Both the position numbers and the translations under genes were made by a program. Of a DNA stretch of 64,000 nt, positions 36,035 through 48,862 are shown one piece after another; position 1 is the first letter of the stretch, and the number at the start of each line of letters is the position of its first letter. This DNA is from Strongyloides papillosus (lineage: Eukaryota > Nematoda > Chromadorea > Rhabditida > Strongyloididae): positions 1 to 64,000 of the forward strand of contig SRSI01000074.1 of assembly GCA_005656395.1 (NCBI GenBank), given 5' to 3'. The notes beneath the pieces are model-generated. The model was given only the letters and a program-made list of their open reading frames with translations, made no database searches and had not been told where the DNA came from.

Positions 36035-38356
36035 ATGTTAAAGTATACCATAGAATCTTCAGTTGATAGAAACGAATATGTTTCAACTATTGGTAAAGAA
36101 AATGACAAGCCTACAACAAAAAGAAATCCTTTCAAAGCAACCACTATGGTAAGTAATTTATATTTTTAAAACATAGTTATTTCCCTGTTTTAGTGGAATG
36201 ATATAGAAAATACATTTAAGAAAAAAATGCCACTAAGGAAACATCGGGCATATATTTGGCACTATGAAGATTCTTTCACTGGAAAAGAAGCTATTGATTT
36301 TATGATTGAGATGCTTCCAAAACTTTTGGTAAAGGATAAAGAAGTTTCACGTGAAAGTTGCAGGAGGTTGTTACAATTGTTCATGGACAAAAAACTGTTT
36401 TATAATGTTAGAAATGAAATGGATTTTATTTTTAGAGACGGTTTAACAATTTATAAATTTACTAGCAATATACCCGAGCATAATATTAAAGTCAAACGTT
36501 CATCATCTGTCAATGAAAATACAATACGTCGCATATCTTTGCGTGGAGGTGATATTAAGGCCAGGAGACTTGAAGATAAAGTTTCAACTATAACTGGTGT
36601 CCCTAGGCCTTCTCTATCACACCAAGATCTTTCTTGTATTGCTAGTAGTAGTCCTATAGTCGTTCAAAATTCACTTGATTTTAAATCGTCTATCGATAAA
36701 AATCATCACAAGCAAAATATTTCTGTATGTCGATCTCAGTCTGTGACAGTTAATAACAGTGGTCCAACGTCTCTCAATGTTTTGAAAAGTTGTGATTCAT
36801 CACGAAGGTTTCCTGTTCGTGATTCTATAAGAACAATGAATATTGAAAACAGATTTACCAAAAGAAGTGGTAAAGAAATGCATGTCGATGGGGAAGTACG
36901 ATCACAAGAAGATATTTCCTCATGGAGAATATGCATATTATCATTCCTACGTGAATACCTAGATCCAAAAGGATTATCTTGTTTGTTGCCATCTCACATT
37001 GATGATATTCATGTGGCATTCAACTGTGAAAAAATAGGTTCTAAGGGTATTGTCAAATGTTTTAATCAGGGTGAAGAAATGTCAAGTCATGTTTTGAAAA
37101 TGATGAGATTCTTAGCACGCTATCCATTTGATACAAAACAATTTGTTGATTCTAATAATCTCTATGTTGGTATTGAATTGGATACTTATCGTAACATTTT
37201 GACGGAGCTAAAGAATAATAAAACAATTTTGCCAAGTCGATTTAATAACTTACTTTTTGAAATTTTCAAAATTTATTCAAATGAAGAGTATTTAGATACT
37301 AACTTTAACAATGGAGAGTCTATCTTTAAAAGGCTTGGAGGTACTCCTTTGAGCAGAGTGGTAACAAGGAATACTAACAGAGTGTTTAATCCTGACAATT
37401 TCTTGAGAAACACGAAAAGATCAAGTTTTAACAGTTTTGAGCCCAAAAAGTCTAGAAGGCCTATACCTTTTAGAGTTCTTCAAGATGATGAAAACAATGC
37501 CAACACTGAGAATGCCAAACCATTTAAATGTGACGCAGAATTGCCTGGTTTTGCAAAATCACGTTTATCATGTGATCTTACAGTCATGGAAGAGATGTTG
37601 TCACCGTATTTTTCTCCAAACACTGCCAGGAATTTAAATTCTCCATACAAAGGAAATAACAAAATAGATGACGACATATTAACAGATCTTTTTAAGTATG
37701 TTTTATTATTACTACCATCACAAACAAGACGGAAACTTCATATTATTATTCGATTTATGAATAGAATCTCTTTAAACCACTGCCTGAAACTCAGTAAATC
37801 AAGTACTAACAGGATTGTTATTTTAAAAACATTAACTCCACTACTTATTCGTTGTGAAACGGATGACGATATTAAGGCAAATTCAAAGTTGATTGCTTTT
37901 ATCATGGATAAAGAAAGCATTCTTTTTCATGTACCTGAACAGCTAGTTCGAGATCGTGAGTCTTATTTATGTTTTCCTGAATCAGCCCACATAATACGTG
38001 ATAAAGCTTTCAAACCAATTCCTAATAAAACAGTTGAATTGCCAGGCTTTGAAAATATTATACACAGTCCTGTACAATATTGCGAGAAGATTGATGAAAA
38101 AGATTTTAATAAACAAGCTAAGGAGTCAGAAAAATATCTAGAAGATATCCTTAATGAATATGTAAATAATAAATTATTTTCTGAGACTGAAAGGAGAAAA
38201 AAATTGAAAGAATTTAAAAAGTGGTATCCTGAAATCTATAGAAAACATTTTCCTGATGACATGGATGATGTTGAAAGCCAGACTTCTAAAGGAACTCAAA
38301 GTTTTGTTAAGCGTGTCAGAGATTTCGTCCGTCGCACAGGACAACCAATTGATTAA
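36035..38356 (+). CDS. DEP-domain protein, DEPDC1 / LET-99 type
   Basis: Exons are 36035-36148 and 36194-38356 with a 45-base intron, phase 0, giving 758 residues. The DEP domain spans about 30-120 and crosses the splice: FKATTMWNDI, then MPLRKHRAYIWHYEDSFTGK, EAIDFM and the C-terminal DGLTIYKF. A RhoGAP-like region (about 265-390) begins SWRICILSFLREYLDP. A second conserved DEPDC1-type block near 525-615 has LLLLPSQTRRKLHIIIRFM and VPEQLV. The linker is Ser/Arg-rich. C. elegans LET-99 is a cortical DEP protein that positions the spindle through G-alpha/GPR; vertebrate DEPDC1 acts in mitosis. Orthology to one rather than the other cannot be settled by eye. The ATG at 36030 opens a three-codon ORF (MKC) that overlaps the chosen start, so leaky scanning or trans-splicing downstream of it is required. 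Confidence 0.88.
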
Positions 38357-38654
38357 TAAAACATTGTATCCTAATCACTAGATATATTTTTAGTATATGG
38401 TAATTAATTATTTTGTTATTTTTATTTTTGTTTGTCTTTTTTTTATTTTTGTATATTTAGTGTTTTATAAGAAAAAAAATGAATAAATTTTAAAATACAA
38501 ATCCCACTTGTCTTAGTTAATTTATATTATAATAAACATTTCTTTAAGCCCTTATGATGTTCTGTGATCGAATTGATTTATCAATATCTTTAAATTTTAA
38601 TATAAATCATTTATAAAAAAATAATTGCTTTTTTAATGGATATATTTTATTGAA
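38357..38654. other. Convergent 3' region
   Basis: 298 bases lie between the DEP-gene stop and the acid ceramidase stop. An AATAAA overlaps the DEP stop region (TTAATAAAAC) and AATAAA-like elements lie near 38530. No gene is present. Confidence 0.5.
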
Positions 38655-39866
38655 TTAGAAAGGCCAACATAAACCATCACATTTTTGAAGATGTGTTTCG
38701 AATTTGGATTCAGCAACATCCATTAAAACTGTGTATGTAGTAAGTTTATTAAGATTGGTTCTGGAACTGAGGACATTGTAAATACCAGCGAAGTTTACGT
38801 TATTTTGTCCAAGTGTTCTCATACACTTATTTCCTGGAGTTCTTCTATCATCAAGATACAATACATCGGTGTTTTGATCATAATTAGTTTGGAGAACATA
38901 CCAACCATTTGGATCTGAAGCATTCATGTATGTAGTCAGATCCGTTTGATTTAAAGATCTATGAATGATGCATCCTTCATATGGCTTAACACCTCCAAGA
39001 ATATAGTAAACTGGACTAAGCATAGGAATTGTAGATAACATTTGATAAGCACTGTTGTAATCAGTTGCAGTTTCAAGGGTTTCACGTGTTAACCATGACA
39101 TCCATTTGCCATTTGGATCTTCACCCAAAAGATATTCTAACATACCTAAATAACCACCAGCAGCCATAAATCTTTCATTAGCAGTAATTGAAAATGCTTT
39201 TGGTTTTAATCCATTATAAATTCCAATGTAACCAGCGAAATTATTTGATTTATAAAGAAGTTTACCATCTTTAATCCAGTTAATATTAACTACCATCCCT
39301 CTTAGATGTTGTGAGGCTTTCCAGTTATGTGTTACTGGATCCCAACCTAAAAATAATCCAAAATCGAGATTTCTAGCATGGATGACATGACCATTAATAT
39401 CTTGTGCCACAACAGATGTACATACAGTGAAAATTTCATAGAAGATATTGTATAAAACAATAAGACCTAAAGGTATTCCAGTAACATCAGAAATACCTCT
39501 GATTTCTTCTCTATATGGATTTGGAAGCATATCACCAATATCGGCAAAAATTGTTTCGGCTGGTCCAAGAATTGATGGGAATATTGGAGTAAGTAAATCT
39601 TCAACAACTTGAAGAAGCCCTTTAATGTTGTCTTTATAAATAGTAGCAATTTCATCCCATCTATGATATGGACCTCTTGGGTCGTCAAGATCAATGTTAA
39701 ACCATGGAACATCAAATTGATTCATAGGATTATAAAGATTTGTTCCATTCTCTAGAACACAGAAATCATTATATGGATATGGTAAATCCACATGAATACT
39801 ATTTGAAAACAAAATACCAAATGTACCAATGGTTAGGTAGATTAAATAATTTCCCAACCTATTCAT
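38655..39866 (-). CDS. asah-1: Acid ceramidase (N-acylsphingosine amidohydrolase)
   Basis: A single exon encodes 403 residues, near the human ASAH1 size of 395. Residues 1-24 form a signal peptide. The acid-ceramidase N-terminal segment includes [20 protein letters not shown]. The autocleavage/catalytic site is [11 protein letters not shown] with Cys149, followed by [12 protein letters not shown], an NTN-hydrolase signature. Cysteines at 36, 149, 317 and the end (CDGLCWPF) fit the lysosomal disulfide pattern. The enzyme cuts ceramide to sphingosine and fatty acid at low pH, after self-cleavage before the Cys. Nematodes have several paralogs, so the asah-1/asah-2 assignment is tentative. NAAA is the alternative family member but is less likely for a worm. 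Confidence 0.95.
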   Translation of the reverse strand: MNRLGNYLIYLTIGTFGILFSNSIHVDLPYPYNDFCVLENGTNLYNPMNQFDVPWFNIDLDDPRGPYHRWDEIATIYKDNIKGLLQVVEDLLTPIFPSILGPAETIFADIGDMLPNPYREEIRGISDVTGIPLGLIVLYNIFYEIFTVCTSVVAQDINGHVIHARNLDFGLFLGWDPVTHNWKASQHLRGMVVNINWIKDGKLLYKSNNFAGYIGIYNGLKPKAFSITANERFMAAGGYLGMLEYLLGEDPNGKWMSWLTRETLETATDYNSAYQMLSTIPMLSPVYYILGGVKPYEGCIIHRSLNQTDLTTYMNASDPNGWYVLQTNYDQNTDVLYLDDRRTPGNKCMRTLGQNNVNFAGIYNVLSSRTNLNKLTTYTVLMDVAESKFETHLQKCDGLCWPF

Positions 39867-40193
39867 GGTTAAATACTAATAAAAGAAATAAATTGAAAAA
39901 GTAATTTATTTGTTCTTGACTTTTATCGTTTAATAATTTTGATTTATAGTTTTATCTAGTTATTATTTAAAGTTATACTTTAATGATAACACTTTTACCA
40001 TTGATAAATACAGTAAAATATTTAGATTATAAATAATCATAAGCATGAAAATAAAATGTGATGTATGGAAATAAATTATGAATGTTCTTTTTTTATTCAT
40101 TTCTAAAATAAATAATTAGTTTAAAAATTATTATAATAATTATTATTATGTAACCTTATATAAACAAAAGTCTTTGAAATATAATTGTAGTAA

Positions 40194-40409
40194 TTATCCA
40201 AATGCTTCATCAGTTGCTTTGGTAATTTGAACATAAACTGCTTCATCTTTACCACGTCCATATGATGATAAAAAATCCTTAATTTCACTTAAATCGAATG
40301 AGTTTTTAATTTTCATATAACTTGAAATAATGTCCATTATTTCACTTAAAGTTAAGTCTTTAAAAAAATATGACATAAATTTGTTTTTAAAAAATTTAAT
40401 GTTATCCAT
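40194..40409 (-). CDS. Possible small protein, 71 residues, unknown
   Basis: This is an ATG-to-stop ORF with balanced charged residues (TLSEIMDIISSYMKIK, FDLSEIKDFLSSYGRGKDEA), unlike the low-complexity shadow ORFs nearby. It would be mainly helical, with no signal peptide and no recognised family. No convincing 3' splice or spliced-leader site precedes it. It may be a lone coding exon or a remnant. Confidence 0.3.
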   Translation of the reverse strand: MDNIKFFKNKFMSYFFKDLTLSEIMDIISSYMKIKNSFDLSEIKDFLSSYGRGKDEAVYVQITKATDEAFG

Positions 40410-40883
40410 TAAACCGATAAAATAAAGAAAAAACTTATGTAGAAATGTTTTTTGAAAGAAGGTACAACATTATTGTATTGTGAAGAATTAACATTCAAAT
40501 TTTAATTAAATTAATGAACATATGTAATTTTTATATGATTTTATTGTATTAAACAGTTTGATCATAATTTTTATATTATATGGTGACAACATTTAAATGA
40601 CCTATAATTAGTATTAAACAAAATCAAAGGGTGTAATTAAGTGATTAAAAGAAATAGTTCTTTATAATGATAACGCAAAATTGAGATTGTTAAAGTGATG
40701 ATATTTTAAATAGTGAAAATGAATAGAGCATTTTGATGTTAATAAAATAGTTTTAAAGGATGTAAGAAATAATGTTCTTTTAGAAAGGTAAAAATATTAA
40801 AAGTTATTTAAATGAAGAAAATTTCTTTTAACTTTTATATCTATTTTATTTACTAAAATAAAGAGCTCTAAAAATTTATTTCT

Positions 40884-40885
40884 AG
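40884..40885 (+). promoter_or_regulatory. Probable trans-splice acceptor of choline kinase
   Basis: TTTATTTCTAG ends 13 bases before the start codon at 40899, matching the nematode acceptor consensus. Confidence 0.45.
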
Positions 40886-40898
40886 GTTTTCCTTTATT

Positions 40899-42113
40899 AT
40901 GGAAGTAGAAAATAACTTTGTCAATTTCGATGGTTCTTTCAACTCAAATAATTTGACGGTTCTTCTAGAAAAATATTTGAGTTATAAATATTTCGTAGAG
41001 AATTCTAATTCATGGAGATACCAAAAAGTTAGGTGAGTTTATTTGCACTGCTTCCTAATTTTTTCTAGTGGCGGCTATTCAAATACTTTAGTTAAAGCTA
41101 CAAATGTTCTAACAAATAAAACATTTCTGATAAGACTTTTTGGTAGTTATACATCATCGCCTGAAATTATTAATAAAATAAATCTTATTAATATTTATCT
41201 TGGAGAAAATAAAATGGGACCAAAGTTATATGGTGTATTTCCTAAAGGAACTATTGAAGAGTTTCTCCCAGGTAGATGTTTAACAAGAAAAGAGCTTCAT
41301 TCATATAATATAACTGAACAAATAGGTTATCATATGGGGCAGATTCACCAACTTGAATTACCATTTATCAAAAGTCCTACATTTTGGGATGATGTAGAAG
41401 AATGGCTAAATAAATTACAAAAAGAAGAAGAAAAGATACTTCAATTTTATGATAAATCAAAGAATAAATGTGACGATGAAACTTTAAGCCAAAAAATAGG
41501 ATTCAAAGTAAAACGTATTGAAGAATCTGGAAACAGTTTTTTACAAATATACATTCAACCAGCATTATTTTCTTCAACAAAAACAATACCTGAAACTACA
41601 AGTGTCAAAGAACTACGTGAAGAATTTGAATTGATACTATCGAAAATGAATAAATCAAAATGTCCTATTGTATTTTGTCATAATGATCTCCATGAAGGAA
41701 ATATAATGTATGATGAGGATAAAAATACAATCCTCCCAATTGATTATGAATATAGTAGTTACAATTATCGTGGTTTTGATTTTGCACAAACCTTAAATCA
41801 TTATGCCTGGGAGTATGCTGCTACAAACAAGTTTGGATACAACATATTTCTTGATGAATATCCAAATACACAGCAACTAGAAATATTTTTTAAAAATTAT
41901 AAGAAAACAAATAATACAACTTCTAGTGTTGAGGAATTGATAAATGAGAGTATACTATTTAAAGAAATACCACATTTTGTTTGGTGTATATGGGGACTTG
42001 AGAAACACTTTTCATTGCTTTGCGAACAGAAAACGGAGCTGTCCAACGTTTCATCATCTTTTGATAGGCTGTCACTATATTACTATTATAAAAATAATAG
42101 TCATAATTGTTAA
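40899..42113 (+). CDS. Choline/ethanolamine kinase
   Basis: Exons are 40899-41032 and 41069-42113 with a 36-base intron splitting a Ser codon, giving 392 residues. The N-lobe loop SGGYSNTLVKA spans the splice. The Brenner motif CHNDLHEGNIMYDED (His249-Asn250-Asp251 region) carries the catalytic Asp, and the choline-kinase motif LPIDYEYSSYNYRGFDFAQT follows (Asp270). The late W..W pattern (FVWCIWGLEKHFSLL) fits the choline-binding pocket. It phosphorylates choline and/or ethanolamine, the first step of the Kennedy pathway, in the cytosol. The length suits the nematode CKA/CKB group; substrate preference cannot be read from sequence. The intron is among the shortest in the window. Confidence 0.94.
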
Positions 42114-42587
42114 TATATTTAATAGAATGTTATAGAAGATAATGTGATAAAAAAGAGTATTTTTAAATTAATAAATTATTCTAAAGTTGAAAAAATTTCT
42201 GATTTCTTTTATCTAAAAGACACATGAAAAAATGTTATTACTAAACATAGTCAAGGATTAAACAGCGACGACCGAATTTGACTTGCCTATTACGATGCAA
42301 AAGAGTTACCCCTACAGGCAGTTTGCGACGATCAAATTCATTTCTTATGAATTAAAGGTACAAACTCCACAAACAAATAATGACAAGCGAAGGTACTCAG
42401 TTACTTTTAATTTGATGACTATAAACTGTTAGATGATAACAAATCTATCAAATTCAATTCTATCTAAAAGAAGATGATTATTACAATGAATGTTATAAGT
42501 ATTTAAACTAAATGTTCATGAAAAATTTCATTCAATCTATTTTTCTTTTACTCTATTCTATCTAAGGTGAGGTCTCTTTAATCTACC
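42114..42587. other. Intergenic with a GC-richer structured patch
   Basis: This is AT-rich except for about 42264-42340. That patch contains two GCGACGA boxes (42265, 42325) and a nested inverted repeat: GAATTTGA (42274-42281) with TCAAATTC (42332-42339), and inside it TGCCT with AGGCA. It lies about 250 bases upstream of the next gene. It could be a structured RNA or a promoter element. Confidence 0.45.
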
Positions 42588-43332
42588 ATGACTGCTGTTG
42601 ATAACAGAGGTGTTGTACTTAATCTTAACAATAATGTATGTTTTTAATTTTTTTAAATTAAATATTAAATTTTAGGAAGCTGAAAGGCTCATAAAAATCT
42701 TCATACATCACCCACAATTAAATGATTTTACTCCAAGAGAAAGGAGATCATATGAAGTTGGTGATTCTTCCGAGCTACTTAATAGAATTGAAAAATTGGA
42801 AGACGGGTTGATAAATACTTGCAAGATCACCCGTTCATTCATAAAGCACTCTGAAAAAAATTTCAAACAAATACCGAAAATGATAGAAACAGAAAGACGA
42901 AACAGAGAGAGTTGCTTTTCTCTACTGAACGAAAGGATGTCAAATAGCCATTCTTTGTTTATGGATAAATTTGTAGAGCTTGGTGACATTATAAAAACAA
43001 TGTCACAAAATAATATGAAATTTGTTGAGAAACCACAAACAAATAACGGTGGTGTATGTGAAGTAAAGTGCAGCGTTGTGGAGAATAGAGGGACATCAAT
43101 ATCTATTACTAATATGGAGGATAATTTTAATACTGAGGAGCCTGTCATTGCTAATTTATCTTTAGGCAGTGGTTCAACTAGACGGGTATCCGACAACTCA
43201 TTCACCTGGTCTAATGACAATGCAGTTGAAGGGGAGTGTGATGATAAACTTAATAATTCAGCTTCAGGTAACTTTAACTATAATAAAAACGAATATATAA
43301 AAGTATGTTTTAGATTCTGTAAACGACGATGA
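42588..43332 (+). CDS. Coiled-coil protein, unknown function
   Basis: Exons are 42588-42635 (16 codons, MTAVDNRGVVLNLNNN) and 42676-43332 with a 40-base intron, giving 234 residues. Residues 35-140 are helical and charged, with Leu/Ile/Met spacing suited to a coiled coil (SELLNRIEKLEDGL, ERMSNSHSLFMDKFVELGDI). The remainder is Ser/Asn-rich and polar. There is no signal peptide or membrane segment. I do not recognise a family. The minus-strand ORF over the same bases is a shadow. The C-terminal codons (VCFRFCKRR) follow a GTATGT that could be a donor to an unseen exon, so the last nine residues are uncertain. Confidence 0.6.
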
Positions 43333-44803
43333 GGACACTTTTCAATGAGCAGGATTTGCTGTGTTGACTGTCATTCTGACCACTTTTATTAATGACAAAT
43401 AAAATTTTAAAATTTTTTATTATTATCTAACAACTTATTAAACAATAAAGTATATATTTATTATATTTAATTTTTTATTTTTCATAATTTCCTTGTAGTT
43501 TATTTTTATTATTCAACTTGAGACTACTTATTTTTATGTATATTTAAAAAATAATGAAGCGCAGAAAAAGATAAATCTCTCTATTTGTCAATATTATTCG
43601 TCAACGTAGTCCTATTCCCTCAATACCCATTTTAATTCTAAATAAAGGTTTATTTGAATAGATAATTTAAAAGTTATCAGCAACTCTCTTATCAAATTTT
43701 ATATAAAAGTTAAAAGATGTTTAATCATTAGTCAGAAAAAAAGAGTAACCATATTAAAAAATTAAAGTTTAAAAAGTATAAATAATAGCAAAACAGTTTT
43801 ACAATAAAAAGTGTATGTAATCTTTTTTTTCAACAAAAATTAATTGTAAACGTTGTTAATATTATCATGCAACTTTTTTAATTTCTTGGTCTCTAAATTA
43901 ATTATAAACAAAATAATCAAGATACATAATTTTATAAAAATAAACATTGAAATTTTTACTTGTCTGAATTTTTCGGAACTTTATAAGCATTTTCTTCAAG
44001 TTGACTAAAGTGTAAAAAAGTAATGTATGAAGAAATAAAATGTAATTGTTATTAATAAAAAGCAAAATATGTTTTTGTTATTAAAATGAATTTTAGTGAT
44101 TTAGCAGAGTATTTTATTAAAAGTTAATGTAGAACTTTTTTCTCCACAGATTTATAATAATTCGAAAACGTATATATGAGTTTTCATCAACACTAAATCT
44201 AAATTTTATATTTTGAAAATCCAGGTTTTTCATCATTCATGGTTTTTAGACATAAAATATTCTTGAGAAAAAGATTTTTCAAAATTTACTTTTGTACATA
44301 AAAAGTACTTAAAAAATGGTGAATAATGATAAATATTGTTGTAATTTGCTGTTTTTACGTAGGTCTAATAACAAAATTTTAATATATACATTTTTATATG
44401 ATTTTTAATAAAAAACAATTTTAGCTCTTTAAAAAAACTAGTTTTAAATTCATTTTTAGGAACCTCCGATGATTCTTTAAATAGTTAAACTATTATGACA
44501 CATCTCTCTTAATTTTACATTTATCCAGAACCTAATCTCTTTCCTATGTCTTGCTTCAAGATTATTCTTGTTTAGTAATATTAATTTATTTCCACTCTGC
44601 AGTTAATTAAAAATAATTGTATGAGTTCCTTAAAATTAAATATTTTTAAATAAACAAATATTCCATTTATAATATTAAATAGTATTTATTAATCAAAAAC
44701 AAAATTGTTGCAATATGTTAACATAACCGTATTGTAAATATATTTTATAAATAAGTGTTAATTTTAAATATCTACTGAAATGAGAGACCACATTTTCTGT
44801 TAA
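43333..44803. other. Intergenic between convergent genes, no gene seen
   Basis: This 1.47-kb AT-rich stretch lies between the coiled-coil gene and the 3' end of the patched-related gene. Nothing is recognised. Confidence 0.45.
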
Positions 44804-47800
44804 TTATTGATAATCATCAACATTTTCATAGTCTAAACTTGGATTCATATAAATATTATTATCAAGATCATCATCATCTTCTATTTCAATATCGTAGTCT
44901 TTTTTAGGTAAGCTGTCCTCCAGTCGTTTATTAGAAATTGTATACGATTCCTGATAGTCATAAACATTCTTCACATTGCCATTTCTATCTAAAGATTGCT
45001 GAAGAAATGTATTTTGGAAATTAAAACTTGTCATTAAAGGTGGAGAAAATGGGTAATTTCTTAAATTGAAATTATTGTCTACGTAATCCGGTGTTGAAAT
45101 ACTTATTTTATCATTTGAAACATAAAAAGGCTTTATTTTATCTGGGTATTGTATACGTGGAATTCTTGGTTGCATCCTGAATAAGTTAAAATTATTTAAA
45201 TGAAAAAGAAACTTACGATTTATTAAGTGAATCAAACTGTATATTAATATCACCAGTATTTGTACTTGCAGTCTCTTCAGTTGCAGAATCTTTAATATGA
45301 CTTTTTTCACAATGAAAAACGGTAAATAAAACAGGAAGTATAACAAGACCATGGAGTGCACCTAGTACAATGACAAGAACGATTGTTTTGAAAAATGATT
45401 TAAATATATAACTTTCAGTAAAATACATAAAAGAAACTCCAAGTATTGTTGATGTGGCACTTTGAATGATTGGTGTCCCGACACAATATAAAGCATTTCT
45501 TATTCTTTTGCTTGGAGATAAATTTTTTCCTTTGGAATAATTATATGAAAGATGTGCTGCAAAATCAACACAGAATCCTATTGACATTACTATTGTTACC
45601 ATTGATATAAAATCTAATCTTACAGACCAAAATGTCATAAAACCTAATATTCCAACATTTATGGAAATTATACAAAAGGATACCCATAACGAAGCTACAG
45701 GAACTGGAATAAAAATTAATGATACAAAAATCACGGCTCCTCCTGCTATTGCAATACTTGATAAAGTTCCTGGAAGAACAGCATTATATTGTTCTGCAAA
45801 TTGAAAAAAATCTGCATAAACACCTGTTGGCAGTTCTGATGTTGCAGCAAGTCTTCTAAAAAAATGCATTGCTCTTGACTGATTACTAGTTCCAACATAG
45901 CGTAAAGATATTGGAACTCTAGAAGCTTCTAGATATTCTCCACTTGGATCAAAAACTACATCTCTTTGATATTTATGATAAGTTGGTTGACTAAGGAAGA
46001 CATTTTTTAATAAGTAGACGAAATTTTCATCTGTTATTAAAAGACCAGAATTTTTAATAAATTCTAGGAATATCCTTAACCATGAATCACTAGAACCTGT
46101 GAATTCAGTATGTTCATAGAGTTCAATTTCTCTTTCTAAAGTATTCCAAATTTTCTTTCTTCCAAAGTCATAATGACTTAAATTATACATCCAAACATGT
46201 AACGAACTTCCATAATCACTAAAATATTTTTCTGCCATTCTCAACGTCCTTTTACCATATGAATTTTCAGGTAACAAATCATTTGGTTCTAGGCCCATTT
46301 TAATATTCAAACAACCATACACAGCAATTACTAGGTAAAAAACAAATACCAATAAAACTAATGCTTTAACAAGAGGATGAAGGAGAATATCACAGTAAGT
46401 TGTACGGAAAAATCTTGACAATGGATGATTATTATAAAATGATTTAGTATAAGAATCTTCGCTTATTGAAGAAGTGATTGAGTAATTATTATTTTTGTAA
46501 GATTTTTCATCAAAATTAATATATCTTGAATCCTTTGGAAATGATTCAATTACTTTTTTACAATTATTCTTTTTTTCCTTTTTAGATACTTTCATAAAAG
46601 TTAAACAATTTCTTTCATTTACTTCTCTTCTTGAAGTTAAAACCATAATACCAGCAAAAAAAGTTAATTGATATACATAAGTAAAAAATACTGCTACAAC
46701 AGCATAAACACAAAACATTTGTATTGATGGAAAGGGTGTTAAACAACCAACACAAAATGATATAAAATTCGTTAATGAAGTTACTGTTATTGAAACTGCT
46801 GCATCTGAAAATGTTTCAGACATCCGTTCTTCTAAACTACTATCGTAATTTGTTGCCCTCCATGCTGAAAGGACAATAAAGATATTGTCAACACCAACAG
46901 CTACAAAACAAAAGTATTAATACAAGCTTAACGCTATCAATTTCACTTTAAATATTTCCTTTAAATTTATAATACAGTAGTGAAATTTTTAAAAATTAAG
47001 ATGAGTGTATCGCGGAAAAAACTATCAAATTCACAGATTATTGTATTCAGTGTATAAATATTGTTTGAACTATAAAAGATTGATATACCTATCATCTTAA
47101 GTACATGTTGAAAAGATTTATTTTTTTATAAGTACCTTAAACTTATATTTTATAACAAAATTCAATGTCATTAAATTGTAAAACAATAGCTTTTAATGTT
47201 TCATCTTCAAAAGATTAAAATACTAATAAACATTCTTATGATCTTTGATGAATATGTACAAAGTTAAATAATACATATATTTTGTATTGGGACAAACTTT
47301 AATCTAATACCTATTTATTATAATAATTATAAAATAAATGTAATAATTATAATATTAATTATACCTCTTTATTTATTAAAGAACACATACTTATTAAATA
47401 ACTTCAACAATTCATTTAATTTATTGTTGATATAAAATAAATTTTATTTTCTCACATTTGACATCTTTTTATTCAATATCAAATTATTTCAATAAAATGA
47501 CACATCAAAATAAAGTGGACAACAAATATCAAGAATGTCAAAGTCATCAATTTACCCTTTCTTTAAATAATTTCATAATTATCTTAAATTACCTCACAAA
47601 TGTTTATATTAGATTAAATTGACGTGAAGTACCAATAAAATTGCTCACTTTAACTACTTCTTTAATCCCTCATATATATTATAAATCATTACATCACAAA
47701 CTTTTAAATTTAAATAAATAAGTAAAACTTACAAAAAATAATGAAAGGCATCGAATATGCAACGCTTGTCATCTTATATTTACAATGAAGTAACAAACCA

Positions 47801-48862
47801 ACACCTGAAATGATGGCAAGTGCAGCTGAAATAACTCCACCAAGTGCTAACCAAGGTCTTGAACGAATCCAAGATGTTACACAACAAGAAAATATTGTAT
47901 AAAGTGTTACAGCCAAGAAACATGGAACTAACATTCTAATTAAATGATCTCTATCTCTAGATGATTCGGATGATAGCGTTTCATAAGTCCACCAAGATGT
48001 TTTAATAATAGGAGAATTATATGATAACAAAAAATCTGCTAACTTTAATTCCCATTTTTCAGCCAACTCATCTTCTTCCGGTGTTGAATGCCTTAATGCA
48101 TATGGAAGTAGTATTGCTTTTGCTCCAGCTATCCTTTTTTGGTCATCATAAATTATACCACCAAGAAGATGTGTCATTCCGATAGCATCTAACGATATTG
48201 AATCACCTAAATTCTCTAATGTTATATCATCAAATGTTCTGTTTGCAAAAATTTGATCTGATAATAAAAAGTATTTGAATGCTTCTACAAGTGGATTAGA
48301 AACGCAAATTGTTTCAGGACTAAAATATATTTAATTATAATAAAAATTATTCAATATACCTTGTAACATTAGGATTAATAAAATTTGCAATAGCATTTGT
48401 AAATTCTTGAGGCATAGGAAATTTAACACATATACTAGGATAATTTATCCTTTTATGTGATTCTTTATCTTCAATAGTTAAACTTTGAATTATACTCCAC
48501 AATTGCATACTTGCTTGCATGACTAATGGATTTAATATATCAGACTCTTCCTTTTCTCCAGTAACTATAATATAACCAGCTCGCTTGATGTCATATCTTC
48601 TTGTTGCATAAAATGGATCATGATCATCAATATGAAACAAATCATCTAATTGCTTTAATTCACTTCTAGCTTTAGCATCTGTTGGAGTATACAGATCGAG
48701 ATCATCTTTAACAAAAGCCTCGGGGTGATTTTTAATTCCACTTCCAAGGAGTCCTGTTAATATAAGGGGGAATATAATAAAAAGATAAGGATATTTCACA
48801 ACAATTAATGAATATTTTGAAAATAAATTAGCAAAGCGTTTTTCAATATAATCAAAACGCAT
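44804..48862 (-). CDS. Patched-related (PTR) RND-type membrane protein
   Basis: Four exons, 48862-48360, 48319-47733, 46900-45217 and 45176-44804, give 1048 residues. TM1 (residues 19-42) is followed by a large lumenal loop. The sterol-sensing-type block crosses the second intron, with SVGVDNIFIVLSAWRATNYD. A second lumenal loop precedes the C-terminal helical bundle, which holds GFCVDFAAHLSYNYSKG; the Asp in the GxxxD pattern is the RND proton-relay position. A cytosolic tail of about 130 residues is acidic and Pro/Asn-rich. PTR proteins are nematode-expanded relatives of Patched, implicated in lipid transport, cuticle and moulting. I cannot assign a ptr number. The chosen start MRFDYIEKRF matches typical PTR beginnings; an upstream in-frame ATG at 48934 would add 24 hydrophobic residues. 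Confidence 0.9.
46901..47732 (-). other. Large intron of the PTR gene
   Basis: This 832-base intron is far longer than the gene's other introns (about 40 bases). It is AT-rich with no internal ORF. The intron lies in the Ser codon before VGVDN. Confidence 0.7.

Larger units (their letters stand above)
39867..40898. other. Intergenic with a doubtful small ORF
   Basis: This is AT-rich DNA between divergent acid ceramidase and choline kinase. Apart from the 71-residue ORF at 40194-40409, I see nothing coding. Confidence 0.4.

Noticed and set aside
42708..43220. 170-codon minus-strand ORF opposite the coiled-coil gene
   Set aside because: The plus strand has a matching first exon and a helix-forming product; the minus frame lacks a start context and has shadow-like composition.
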